Part shown: positions 41,766 to 49,665 of the stretch, one piece after another
How the letters are laid out: each line of letters opens with the position of its first letter
Numbering within the stretch: the stretch's first letter is position 1
DNA from: Pandoraea sp. PE-S2T-3
Lineage (GTDB): Bacteria; Pseudomonadota; Gammaproteobacteria; Burkholderiales; Burkholderiaceae
Direction of reading: 5' to 3'
Assembly (NCBI RefSeq): GCF_002179965.1
Contig: NZ_NGUQ01000015.1
Location: 186,001-250,000 of the forward strand
Length of the DNA: 64,000 bases
Program-made: the position numbers and the translations under genes
Notes under the pieces: model-generated
Database searches by the model: none
What the model was told of the DNA's origin: nothing
Seen by the model: the letters and a program-made list of their open reading frames with translations, nothing else

Positions 41766-42252
41766 ATCCGAACGGCACCGCGGCCCGCCGCGTGCGACCG
41801 ATGGGCGTAACGAACGCCAGCACCGCCGGATCGAGTACCCGCACCCGGTGCCAGCAACGCGCAGGCACCACCGCCAGCCGGGGCCCGGCCAGTTCCAGCG
41901 TCCGGGTGACGCCCGCCAGATCGACGTAATCGATCGCGAGCGTGCCGCGCGCCACCAACAGCAGTTCATCACCCGCTTCGTGACACTCCCAGATGTCGGC
42001 ATGCACCGAGGCATCGTCGGGTGCATCGAACATCCCGATCATTCGACGCGCCTCACTGCGTGTTGCCAGCGTAGCGAGCATGCCGTCATCGTAGAGCCCG
42101 ACCAACGCATCGCGCCCGGTGCCACACACCCACGGCAGACGGGCTCCCAGCGCGCGCTCGCTATCGCTACTGAGTTCGCCCAGGTCGCTTAGGTCACCCG
42201 AATCACGCTGCTTACTCTCGCCGCCGCCGCTATCGATGGCATCAGCGCCCAT
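41764..42252 (-). CDS. Cupin-domain protein
   Basis: A 162-residue protein with a single cupin fold: HEAGDELLLVARGTLAIDYVD (first motif, about residues 92-112) and RLAVVPARCWHRVRV (second motif). The histidines and glutamate for a metal site are present. The first ~45 residues are acidic and low in complexity. The ATG at 42252 follows a strong GGAGG and overlaps the end of the upstream gene by 11 bases, so they are probably translated together. Function is unknown; it sits in the iron-uptake cassette. Confidence 0.85.
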   Translation of the reverse strand: MGADAIDSGGGESKQRDSGDLSDLGELSSDSERALGARLPWVCGTGRDALVGLYDDGMLATLATRSEARRMIGMFDAPDDASVHADIWECHEAGDELLLVARGTLAIDYVDLAGVTRTLELAGPRLAVVPARCWHRVRVLDPAVLAFVTPIGRTRRAAVPFG

Positions 42253-42889
42253 TCCCCGCCTCCCCGGAGGCTGCGCCGCTTCCCGCGCTCGCGAACGACA
42301 CCTTCGCCGACACATGACGCGGCCCCATCACGCGCTGGCCGGTCAACACGATCGTGCGCATCGCTTCGGCCCAACCCTGCATCGAGGACAACGCTATTTC
42401 CGCATGCACGACGCTCGTGCCGACCGAACTCGCCCGCTTCGGGGCCTTGCCCGCCGGCCATGCGCGTCGCAGTTCGTCGTCGACCGGGGTGTCGTGGAAG
42501 CCACCGCTCATGGTGATGTCGAAGGCCAGCGTTGCGGGCGTCTCGCTGCCCGCTTTGCCTGCCCCGCCAGTGCAATAAGCCATCCCGGACACACCGAAAC
42601 GGTGCTCGCCTTCCGAGACCAGCCCGGTCACCTGAAATGTGCGTGAACCGATACCAGCGGCCCCGTCACGCGGCGCCAGTACCAATGCAATGGGCAACGG
42701 CCCTTCGCCTTCGAGTTGATAGGTGCCCTGCAACGTCGTCGTCATGACGGCAGACGTGCCGCAGATCGACGCAGCTTGCGACGCTTGCATCGCTGCGGTC
42801 TGCGCCACACCTGACATCGGCAGGCTCGCGCCGATAGCCAGCAGGCAAGCAGCCAACATGGGGCGAATGAAATAGGTCGAGTGCTTCAT
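42242..42889 (-). CDS. Secreted protein of unknown function in siderophore-receptor cassette
   Basis: A 215-residue protein with an N-terminal signal peptide (hydrophobic about 10-30, cleavage near VAQTAA). The mature part has two cysteines that could pair (ICGTSA near 43 and AYCTGG near 105). It has several short strand-like segments and a C-terminal half rich in Ala, Gly and Ser. I do not recognise the family. It lies 87 bases after the TonB-dependent receptor and overlaps the cupin gene, so co-transcription is likely. Confidence 0.75.
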   Translation of the reverse strand: MKHSTYFIRPMLAACLLAIGASLPMSGVAQTAAMQASQAASICGTSAVMTTTLQGTYQLEGEGPLPIALVLAPRDGAAGIGSRTFQVTGLVSEGEHRFGVSGMAYCTGGAGKAGSETPATLAFDITMSGGFHDTPVDDELRRAWPAGKAPKRASSVGTSVVHAEIALSSMQGWAEAMRTIVLTGQRVMGPRHVSAKVSFASAGSGAASGEAGNGR

Positions 42890-42976
42890 GAATGCATTCC
42901 TCGTGGGTGAATAGTGAATGGCTTGCAGCCGCCGGGCGACAGCCGCGCACGCGCCATTGACGGGCCGGGTCGATCG

Positions 42977-45259
42977 TCAGTAGTCAGTGCGCAACGTCAA
43001 CATCACGCTGCGCGGGTTGCCGTAGTGGTTGTTCCAGCTCGCGTTCGACAGGCTTTGGTAGTAGCGGCGATCGAACACGTTGTTCACGTTGAGCGAGGCC
43101 GACACGTGCTTGTTGTAGCGATACCCGGCCCGCAGATTGAGCGTCGCGTAGCCGCCCTGGCGCAGCACGATGCCGCTGGACGTGGCCGACGTCTCGCTCT
43201 GCACGTCCACGCCGCCGCCCACGCTCCAGCGCCGCCCATCGAACGGCAGTTGGTAATTGGTCCACACGCGCAGCAGATGACGCGGGGCGAAGTCCGCAAA
43301 CGATTGCCCCTGCATCGTGGCGTCGCTCAGATACTTCGTCGTGTTGAAGGTGTAGCCGGCGAACACGTTCCACGCGTCGGTGATCTGGCCGCTGGCCTGC
43401 ATTTCCACGCCCTGACTCTGCACTTCGCCCGACGCGATGTAACGGCACGTCGTGCCCACACACGGCACGCTCGGATCGGTCTGCGCGCGGTTCTTCTGGC
43501 GAATGCGAAACACGGCGAGCGACACGTCGAGCGCCCCGTCGAACAACTGTCCCTTCACCCCCGCCTCGTAGCTTGCGCCCGTGATCGGCTTGAGCAGGCT
43601 GTTGCTCGCATCAAGGACGGTCTGTGGCTGGAAAATGTCGGCGTAGCTCGCGTAAAGCGACCACTTGTCGTTCAGATCGAACACGAGCCCGCCGTACGGC
43701 GTGGCCTTCGCGCCGGTGCGGTAACTGCTCGCGGGGGCGTGCTGATCCCACCACGACACGCGTGCGCCGAGCACCAGTGTGAGCGGCTGAGCAAGCCGGA
43801 TGCGGCCCATCGCATAAGCGCCGTTCTGCACAGTTCGCGTCGGCGTCACGCTCGAAAACGGACTCGTCGCGGGCTCGCCAATTGAACTCGGATCCCAACG
43901 GTAAATGTCGACGGGTTTGCCGTTGACTGACGGCACCAGTGCCGCGCTACGCTGCTGCGTGGTCGCTTCGAGCCGTTGCAGGCCGAACAGCAGATGGTGT
44001 TCGCGGCCGAGCAATTTCACCGGGCCGTCCACCTGCAAATCCACGCCGGTCTGCGTGTTGTCGAAACGATAGGCCGCACCGGTCAGCTGGCTGCCCGCAC
44101 CCGTCGCCGGATTGATCGCACCGAACGCGACGCCGTATTTCAGGTCGCCGCCAGCGTCGAGATAGTTCGCCGAGAGCTTGGCGGCCCAGCCGTTACCGAG
44201 CTGCTGTTCGAGCGTGCCGAAGACGCGCGTCTCGGTCCAGTCGAAGGTGTCCCACGACGAGCCCAGAAAGATCGAGCGCGGCAAGTTCAAATCGCCGCCC
44301 TTCGTCGAGAACGGCACGCCAGCGAGGTTCGGTGTCGATGTCGTGCGTTGGTGCTGCACGCCAACGCGCAATAACGTGGAGGACGTCAGGTCGGCCTCCG
44401 CCACGCCGTAGACGGTGGTGGCGTGCTGCTTGCCGAAGTCGTAGTACATGTGCTGCCGGTCGTCCGACACGGCCACGCGTGCGCGCAACGAGCCACTGGC
44501 GTTGAGCGGGCCGCCGATGTCGGCTTCTTCGCGATATCGGTCCCAACTGCCTAGCGTGACCGCCGCCGATGCGGCAAACGTCTTGCCCGGCAGTTTGTGC
44601 ACGAGGTTGATCAACCCGCCCGGGTTGCCGGTGCCGTGGAAGAGGCCGGTCGAGCCGCGAATGATTTCGACACGCTCGTACGGCGTCATGTCCTGCGGCC
44701 CGGCCGCCGTGTTGGCCATCAGCACCGGTACGCCGTCTTGCTCGAAAGCGTCGAGCTTGAAACCGCGCGAGTAGAACGCCGTCGTCAACAACACGTAAGG
44801 CTGCACGGTGATGCCGGGCACTTGTTGCAGCACATCTTCAATGCTGTGCGCCCCCTGCTGCTCCATGAGCTTTTGGTCGACGACGGTCACCGTTTGCGGC
44901 AAATCGCGCACCGACGGGGCGAGCTTACCGAGCACCGAACCCTGTGCCGCCGGATCACGCGTCGCGGCGGCACTGATATGGGTCGTCGGCAACGCGGCCG
45001 TGTCGGCGGTTGAAGCAGCGGTTGAAGCAGCGGTTGAGGCAGCGGTTGAGGCAGCGATTGAAGCAGCGGTCGACTTACCGATCGGTTCGGCCAGCGGGTC
45101 GACATCGCTCAGTGCGACGGGAGGCCCCGCCTCCTGCGCTGTCGTAGGCATCGCCCCTGCGCCCATCACAACGGCCAGCGCCGCCATCGCGACGGCACGC
45201 CACACCCCGGGCGCCACCGTCGGCATTGCTTTGAAAACACTTGGAATATTCGAAGACAT
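42977..45259 (-). CDS. TonB-dependent siderophore receptor
   Basis: A 760-residue outer-membrane receptor. Signal peptide (about 1-42), then an unusual AAST-repeat linker (about 63-86), the plug domain (about 115-225, with the family block TVTVVDQKLMEQQGAHSIEDVLQQ-like) and a 22-stranded barrel region to the end. The plug has VPGITV and an RGF motif (SRGFKLD). There is no N-terminal secretin-like signalling domain, so it is not an FecA-type transducer. The ATG at 45259 is preferred over a TTG at 45289, because the TTG would lie inside a Fur-box-like palindrome. The siderophore is unknown; ferrichrome/ferrioxamine-type or pyochelin-type receptors are possible. Confidence 0.9.
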   Translation of the reverse strand: MSSNIPSVFKAMPTVAPGVWRAVAMAALAVVMGAGAMPTTAQEAGPPVALSDVDPLAEPIGKSTAASIAASTAASTAASTAASTADTAALPTTHISAAATRDPAAQGSVLGKLAPSVRDLPQTVTVVDQKLMEQQGAHSIEDVLQQVPGITVQPYVLLTTAFYSRGFKLDAFEQDGVPVLMANTAAGPQDMTPYERVEIIRGSTGLFHGTGNPGGLINLVHKLPGKTFAASAAVTLGSWDRYREEADIGGPLNASGSLRARVAVSDDRQHMYYDFGKQHATTVYGVAEADLTSSTLLRVGVQHQRTTSTPNLAGVPFSTKGGDLNLPRSIFLGSSWDTFDWTETRVFGTLEQQLGNGWAAKLSANYLDAGGDLKYGVAFGAINPATGAGSQLTGAAYRFDNTQTGVDLQVDGPVKLLGREHHLLFGLQRLEATTQQRSAALVPSVNGKPVDIYRWDPSSIGEPATSPFSSVTPTRTVQNGAYAMGRIRLAQPLTLVLGARVSWWDQHAPASSYRTGAKATPYGGLVFDLNDKWSLYASYADIFQPQTVLDASNSLLKPITGASYEAGVKGQLFDGALDVSLAVFRIRQKNRAQTDPSVPCVGTTCRYIASGEVQSQGVEMQASGQITDAWNVFAGYTFNTTKYLSDATMQGQSFADFAPRHLLRVWTNYQLPFDGRRWSVGGGVDVQSETSATSSGIVLRQGGYATLNLRAGYRYNKHVSASLNVNNVFDRRYYQSLSNASWNNHYGNPRSVMLTLRTDY
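45007..45072 (+). repeat. 12-bp tandem repeat in the receptor N-terminus
   Basis: The 12-base unit GCGGTTGAAGCA (with GAGGCA and GATTGA variants) is repeated five times or more. Read on the minus strand it gives (A)AST repeats in the linker between signal peptide and plug. Unit changes keep the frame. Confidence 0.9.
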
Positions 45260-45276
45260 CAGCAGCACACCAACGA

Positions 45277-45291
45277 GATTGAGAATCAATC
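45277..45291 (-). promoter_or_regulatory. Fur-box-like palindrome before the TonB receptor
   Basis: GATTGA-TTC-TCAATC on the minus strand is a perfect 6-bp inverted repeat around three bases. It matches about 11 of the 13 core positions of the Fur consensus AATGATTCTCATT. It ends 18 bases before the receptor ATG, a usual place for iron repression. Inferred from motif only. Confidence 0.6.
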
Positions 45292-45367
45292 CCGCTATCG
45301 TGCCGAGGCGCAGACGGATGCACTCGCGCTTGCATCACCATCACTGGCGATTGCGTCACGAATACGG

Positions 45368-46471
45368 CTACACGCCCTCGCGCGTCAGCGTGTGCGGCAG
45401 CATGCCGAAGCGCGCGCGGAAGGTTTTCGAGAAGTGTGAGTCGGTATAGCCGCACTGCCACGCCGCTTCGCTCACGCTGATGTGGCGGGCGCTGAGCAGG
45501 GCAAACGCTTGTGTCAGACGGCGCTCGCGCACGTAGCCGTGCACGGTGGTGCCGAATTGCTCGCGAAACCCGTCACACAGTTTGTTGACGTTGATGCCGA
45601 CGGTGCGTGCCAGTTGCGGCAGCGACGGGGGTGTCTGCAATTGCGCGTCGAGCAGATCACGGGCAGCGAGCAATGCTTTGCGCAGCGTTACCTGACGCGC
45701 GGATTCCCCCCTCGCCGGCGTTGCTGCGGTTGGCTGGAAAGCGGCGCAGCGCGCCAGCGCTTCGAAGGTTTGCGCGACTAGCGCCAGACGCTGCCACGGC
45801 GCATCGACACCGGGTGACGACGACATCGTCGAAGCGCGGTCGGCGTCGTCAGTCTCCGGCGTCGATGCCATGGCACTCGCCCAGCGCCACTCGTCGGCAT
45901 TCATCGCGCGCGTCAGCACCGCGCTGTCGCCCGCCCAATCGCCCATCACGCGCGATTCATTCGGGTGGTGACGGTGGCTGACACCATGTGCCGGGTCGCG
46001 CCATCGATGCGTCAGGGCATTCGCATCGAGACCGCAAGTCGCGCGCAGATAATCTTCGGACAACCGCAGGCTGCAATACCGCAACGCCCCCGCGTGGCGA
46101 TACACATTGTCGATATCGAACGACGCCGCACCAAAGCACACGTTGACGCTGGCCGCGCCCGCCGTGAGCAACGGCTCGCCGCAAGCGCCCCACTGCAACG
46201 TGCCATCGAGCAGGAAAACGATTTTGATGTCGCCCGCCGCCAGCGATTCGCGAACGGACTCGCCAGCACTCGCATGCTGAACGCCTTTCGAAAGCGACAA
46301 CCCATCGAGATCGAACGAGCGGCGCCACGGCGGTAGTGCGTGCGGCATGTGGGAATCGTGTGAATCGTGTGAATCGCGTGGCGTGCCGGTGCACATCGCG
46401 CTTCGGACGGCGCTTCGGCCAGAAACCTCTTCACCCGCCACCCGTGCTCGCGACATCATCGTTTCCGTCAT
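45368..46471 (-). CDS. AraC-family transcriptional regulator
   Basis: A 367-residue regulator with a C-terminal AraC/XylS double HTH (about residues 275-365: LPQLARTVGINVNKLCDGF then HISVSEAAWQCGYTDSHFSKTF). The N-terminal ~260 residues resemble no domain I can name. Siderophore-sensing regulators such as PchR and AlcR share this layout, and the neighbouring receptor fits. The start is uncertain: ATG at 46471, 46459 or 46456, none with a good ribosome-binding site. A DSHDSHDS tract at about residues 33-41 comes from a 9-bp repeat. Confidence 0.88.
   Translation of the reverse strand: MTETMMSRARVAGEEVSGRSAVRSAMCTGTPRDSHDSHDSHMPHALPPWRRSFDLDGLSLSKGVQHASAGESVRESLAAGDIKIVFLLDGTLQWGACGEPLLTAGAASVNVCFGAASFDIDNVYRHAGALRYCSLRLSEDYLRATCGLDANALTHRWRDPAHGVSHRHHPNESRVMGDWAGDSAVLTRAMNADEWRWASAMASTPETDDADRASTMSSSPGVDAPWQRLALVAQTFEALARCAAFQPTAATPARGESARQVTLRKALLAARDLLDAQLQTPPSLPQLARTVGINVNKLCDGFREQFGTTVHGYVRERRLTQAFALLSARHISVSEAAWQCGYTDSHFSKTFRARFGMLPHTLTREGV
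46352..46378 (+). repeat. Three 9-bp tandem repeats in the AraC gene
   Basis: GAATCGTGT twice, then GAATCGCGT, in direct succession. On the minus strand it encodes an HDSHDSHDS tract near the regulator's N-terminus. In frame; unit changes do not shift the frame. Confidence 0.85.
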
Positions 46472-46479
46472 CAAATGTT

Positions 46480-46498
46480 AATGAGACCCATTATCATT
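46480..46498 (-). promoter_or_regulatory. Fur box upstream of the AraC regulator
   Basis: The 19 bases AATGAGACCCATTATCATT (plus strand) match AATGATAATCATTATCATT at 16 positions. The site is 9 bases before the 46471 ATG, and lies between the LysR stop and the AraC start. It strongly suggests iron-dependent repression of the regulator by Fur. Motif evidence only. Confidence 0.7.
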
Positions 46499-46552
46499 TG
46501 ATGACGAAACTAAGGCAATCCAGTCATCGATCTTTCGCATGACGCGGGAACG

Positions 46553-47458
46553 TCAGACTACCTGCGCTTCCTGCGCTTCCGACACGTATTCCCGCATGAC
46601 CTTCAGGAACGCCTCGCGCGCAGGATGCACATCCACGCCGCGATGCCGGACGAAGAAGTTGGGCACGGCGGCCAGATCGTCCAGCGCGTGCCCGACGATG
46701 GCCGCCTCTTGCCGGTAGCGCAGATACACGCCACGCGGCACCAGTGAGTAGCCGACACCCGCGCCCACGCATGCCACGATCGTTGCGTAGCTGCCGTAGC
46801 TCAGAATGCGCCCCGGCGTGACGGTGTTCGCCGCCAGCCATTGCTCCATCGTGGCGCGGTACGGGCACCCCGGCGGCCACATCAGCAGCGTGGCGCCTGC
46901 CAGATCTGCCGCTTCGTGCACCGTGTCGGCTCGCGCAGGCGCCACCAGCACGATCGGCTCTCGATAGATTTCATCAGCCACCACAAACGCTTGCGCCTGC
47001 GCTTCCAGACAGGCCGTGCCCGCGATCAGCGCCGCGTCCACCCGGCCGTGCTGAATCTCGTCGAGCAGATTGAGCGAGGTGTCGGTCACCAGATTCAATC
47101 GCACCTTCGGATACGCCGCGTGAAAGCGCGCCAGCACCGCCGGCAATCTCGACGTCGCCGACGATTCGATCGCGCCCAGCGAGAAGTCGCCCGACGGTTC
47201 GCCTGACGGATTCAACGCTGCGCTCGCTTCGCGCGAGAGCGCCAGAATCCGGTCGGCGTAGCCCAGCAAGGTGCGCCCGCTCGGCGTCAGTTGCAGGCGC
47301 CGGCCCTGTCGATGGAACAGCTTCACGCCCACCGTGTGTTCCAGCGAACGGATGCGGGCTGTCACGTTCGACTGCACGCAGTGCAACGCTTCGGCGGCGC
47401 CCAGCACGCTGCCCTCGTCGACGATGGCCTTGAAGGTCTGAAGTTGCAGGAAATCCAT
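46553..47458 (-). CDS. LysR-family transcriptional regulator
   Basis: A 301-residue LysR-type regulator. The winged HTH occupies about residues 1-62 (MDFLQLQTFKAIVDEGSVLG, then QSNVTARIRSLE and LFHRQGRRLQLT). The co-inducer domain has the usual two-lobe sequence, such as GAIESSATSRLPAVLARF and SYGSYATIVACVGAGVGYSLVP. The ATG at 47458 is the standard LysR start. It is divergent from the DUF1127 gene at 47718, with 259 bases between. The inducer is unknown. Confidence 0.93.
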   Translation of the reverse strand: MDFLQLQTFKAIVDEGSVLGAAEALHCVQSNVTARIRSLEHTVGVKLFHRQGRRLQLTPSGRTLLGYADRILALSREASAALNPSGEPSGDFSLGAIESSATSRLPAVLARFHAAYPKVRLNLVTDTSLNLLDEIQHGRVDAALIAGTACLEAQAQAFVVADEIYREPIVLVAPARADTVHEAADLAGATLLMWPPGCPYRATMEQWLAANTVTPGRILSYGSYATIVACVGAGVGYSLVPRGVYLRYRQEAAIVGHALDDLAAVPNFFVRHRGVDVHPAREAFLKVMREYVSEAQEAQVV

Positions 47459-47717
47459 GGTGCCGGGCTCGCTGAGTGATCTCGAGGTATGTCGTCGCGC
47501 GTGCCACTGCCCGCGTCGCAGAGACGGTGCGCATCTCGTCCAGAACATCTGGCCCCTATTGCGCGTCGACACTTCAATAATAGTGAAGAAATCATACTCA
47601 ACATTTCACTTTTTTAGTACCCGCAGAAGGCATAAGCTTCGGGTTATCCCTAGTGCGTTGCCGCCACAGCATCCCGCCACTGGCACTGCGCAACGCGCCC
47701 GAAAAGGAAGTCACATC

Positions 47718-47948
47718 ATGTTCCGCCCCCTGTCTGCCGCGAATGCCGCCAATGCCGTCAACGTGCCGTCTGCCGTGCTCGCGCAGACCACGCCGCTCAG
47801 TCTGTTCTTCCGTACCGTCGATCAGTGGCGCGTGCGTTACGAACAAGGGCTGCAAGCCGAAGCCCTCGCTGCACTCGACGACGCCACGCTCGCCGACATC
47901 GGTTATGCCCGCGACGCGTTCGGCCTGCGCCATACTTCGGTGCGCTGA
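47718..47948 (+). CDS. Small DUF1127-type protein
   Basis: A 76-residue protein whose C-terminal ~40 residues match the DUF1127/YjiS type: a helical RTVDQWRVRYEQGLQAEALAALDD pattern, then a conserved LADIGYARDAFG segment. The first ~25 residues are Ala/Asn-rich. AAGGAAG lies 9 bases before the ATG. DUF1127 proteins have been linked to RNA turnover and to phosphate and carbon metabolism in alphaproteobacteria. Divergent placement next to a LysR gene suggests that LysR controls it. Confidence 0.8.
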   Translation: MFRPLSAANAANAVNVPSAVLAQTTPLSLFFRTVDQWRVRYEQGLQAEALAALDDATLADIGYARDAFGLRHTSVR

Positions 47949-47991
47949 GTCGTTGCCGTCAAGGCAGGTGGAATGCGTCGATAGTCGCCAA

Positions 47992-48012
47992 AAGGCCCCG
48001 GATTGGGGCCTT
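47992..48012 (+). terminator. Hairpin between the DUF1127 gene and prfB
   Basis: AAGGCCCC pairs with GGGGCCTT around GGATT, giving an eight-base perfect stem. No long T-run follows on the plus strand; on the minus strand it is followed by TTGG. It could still end the DUF1127 transcript. Confidence 0.5.
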
Positions 48013-48020
48013 CGCTGCGT

Positions 48021-48026
48021 TATAAT
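48021..48026 (+). promoter_or_regulatory. -10 element of prfB
   Basis: A perfect TATAAT lies 35 bases before the prfB ATG. The matching -35 would be around 47998-48003 and is not well conserved (CCGGAT-like), so only the -10 is supported. Confidence 0.45.
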
Positions 48027-48061
48027 CGCGGTTTTCACCGATTTCGCACCTGTCATCACAC

Positions 48062-49166
48062 ATGGAAGCCGAACGCCTAAACGCACTTGAATCCCTCCTC
48101 GCCGACCTGCGCACCCGCGTCGGCGAGCTCAGGGGGTATCTTTGACTTCGATGTCAAACAAGCCCGCCTGATTGAAGTCAACAAAGAACTCGAAGACCCG
48201 AACATCTGGAACGATTCCAAGCGTGCGCAAGCGCTCGGCAAGGAAAAGAAGGCGCTCGACAGCATCGTCACCAACCTGACTGAGCTCGACGCCGGCCTTT
48301 CCGATACGCAGGAATTGTTCGACATGGCCCGCGAAGAAGGCGACGAAGACTCGCTGGTGGCGCTGGAGAGCGACACGCAGGTTCTCGCCGCGCGCGTGGG
48401 CGACATGGAGTTCCGCCGGATGTTCAACAACCCGGCCGACCCGAACAACGCCTTCATCGACATTCAGGCCGGCGCCGGCGGCACCGAAGCCAACGACTGG
48501 GCCGGCATGCTGCTGCGCCAGTACCTGCGCTATTGCGAGCGCAAGGGCTTCAAGGCCGAAGTGCTCGAAGTGTCGGACGGCGACGTCGCCGGCATCAAGA
48601 GCGCCTCGCTGAAGGTCACCGGCGATTACGCTTACGGCTATCTGCGTACCGAAACTGGCGTGCACCGTTTGGTGCGCAAGTCGCCGTTCGACTCGTCGGG
48701 CGGACGCCACACGTCGTTTGCCAGCCTGTTCGTGTACCCGGAAGTGGATGATTCGATCGAGATCGACATCAACCCCGCCGACGTGCGTACCGACACGTAC
48801 CGCGCCTCGGGTGCGGGCGGTCAGCACATCAACAAGACCGACTCCGCCGTGCGTCTGACGCACATCCCGACCGGCATCGTCGTGGCCTGCCAGAACGACC
48901 GTTCGCAGCACCGCAACCGCGCCGAAGCCTGGGACATGCTCCGCTCGCGCCTGTTCGAACACGAGATGCGCAAGCGTCGCGCCGAACAAGACAAGCTGGA
49001 GTCGAGCAAGACCGATGTGGGCTGGGGCCATCAGATTCGCTCGTACGTGCTCGATCAGTCGCGCGTCAAGGACCTGCGCACGAGCGTGGAAACCGGCAAT
49101 ACCGGCAAGGTGCTCGACGGCGATCTGGACGACTTCATCTCCGCGAGTCTCAAGCAGGGAGTGTAA
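48062..49166 (+). CDS. prfB: Peptide chain release factor 2, programmed +1 frameshift
   Basis: RF2 reads UGA and UAA stops. Frame 1 runs from the ATG at 48062 and reaches an in-frame TGA at 48143-48145 after 27 codons. A +1 shift skips T48143 and continues in the next frame to 49166; joining 48062-48142 with 48144-49166 gives 367 residues. The frameshift site is preceded by the Shine-Dalgarno-like AGGGGG, as in E. coli. The SPF stop-recognition tripeptide is in [10 protein letters not shown] and the GGQ catalytic motif in [12 protein letters not shown]. Next comes the Ivy-like gene, 3 bases later. Confidence 0.97.
48131..48146 (+). promoter_or_regulatory. prfB autoregulatory frameshift site
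   Basis: AGGGGG (48131-48136), three bases, then CTT-TGA-C. The internal Shine-Dalgarno stalls the ribosome while slow RF2 recognition of UGA allows a +1 slip from CUU to UUU. This makes RF2 synthesis depend on RF2 scarcity. Confidence 0.95.
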
Positions 49167-49169
49167 GGA

Positions 49170-49649
49170 ATGGCGTTTGTCCGCACGCTAGCCGTGTGGG
49201 TGGTCGGTGCGTTGTGTCTGCAACGCGCCGCCATGGCGGGCCCGGCCAGTACACCGGGCGCGCCGGGTCCAAGCCCCGACACGGGGCCGTATCTGCACGA
49301 ATTACTCAAGCGTCCGGATTTTTCGGGCGCCTATACGCGCATCGTGACGCCGCGCAACCTGCCAACGTGGGTGCGTCAGGGTGGCACGTCGACACCGTCG
49401 CAACGCGTGACGGTGGCCGGCAAGCCCTGGCTCCTCGTGCAGAGTTGCAAGCCGCACGACTGCCCGAGCGAGTATGTCCATATTTTGTACGAACCGCGCT
49501 CGCAGTCGATCGCGGCGCTGTTTGTGCGTGATCCGAGTGCTGCCGCCAATGCCGGCGTGCATCAGGATCGCACCGAACTGATCTGGCTGGGCTCACCTGA
49601 CGGCTCGCTCAAGAACGCCCTGCTCCACACGCTGCGCTTTACCGAATAA
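49170..49649 (+). CDS. Periplasmic lysozyme inhibitor of the Ivy family
   Basis: A 159-residue secreted protein with a signal peptide (about 1-23). The Ivy-family active loop CKPHDC is at residues 93-98, where the histidine blocks the lysozyme active site. The surrounding sequence ([15 protein letters not shown], then a tryptophan/leucine end) matches E. coli Ivy in outline. It probably protects peptidoglycan from C-type lysozyme or from the cell's own lytic transglycosylases. It lies between prfB and lysS, 3 and 16 bases from them. Confidence 0.9.
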   Translation: MAFVRTLAVWVVGALCLQRAAMAGPASTPGAPGPSPDTGPYLHELLKRPDFSGAYTRIVTPRNLPTWVRQGGTSTPSQRVTVAGKPWLLVQSCKPHDCPSEYVHILYEPRSQSIAALFVRDPSAAANAGVHQDRTELIWLGSPDGSLKNALLHTLRFTE

Positions 49650-49665
49650 CCTCATCGTTCGCACC

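Noticed and set aside
42977-45259. FecA-type signalling receptor with sigma/anti-sigma partners
   Set aside because: There is no N-terminal secretin-like signalling domain and no ECF sigma or anti-sigma gene nearby; the regulator is an AraC protein.
45287-45289. TTG as start of the TonB receptor
   Set aside because: It lies within a Fur-box-like palindrome and only adds a short hydrophobic piece; ATG 45259 gives a normal signal peptide.
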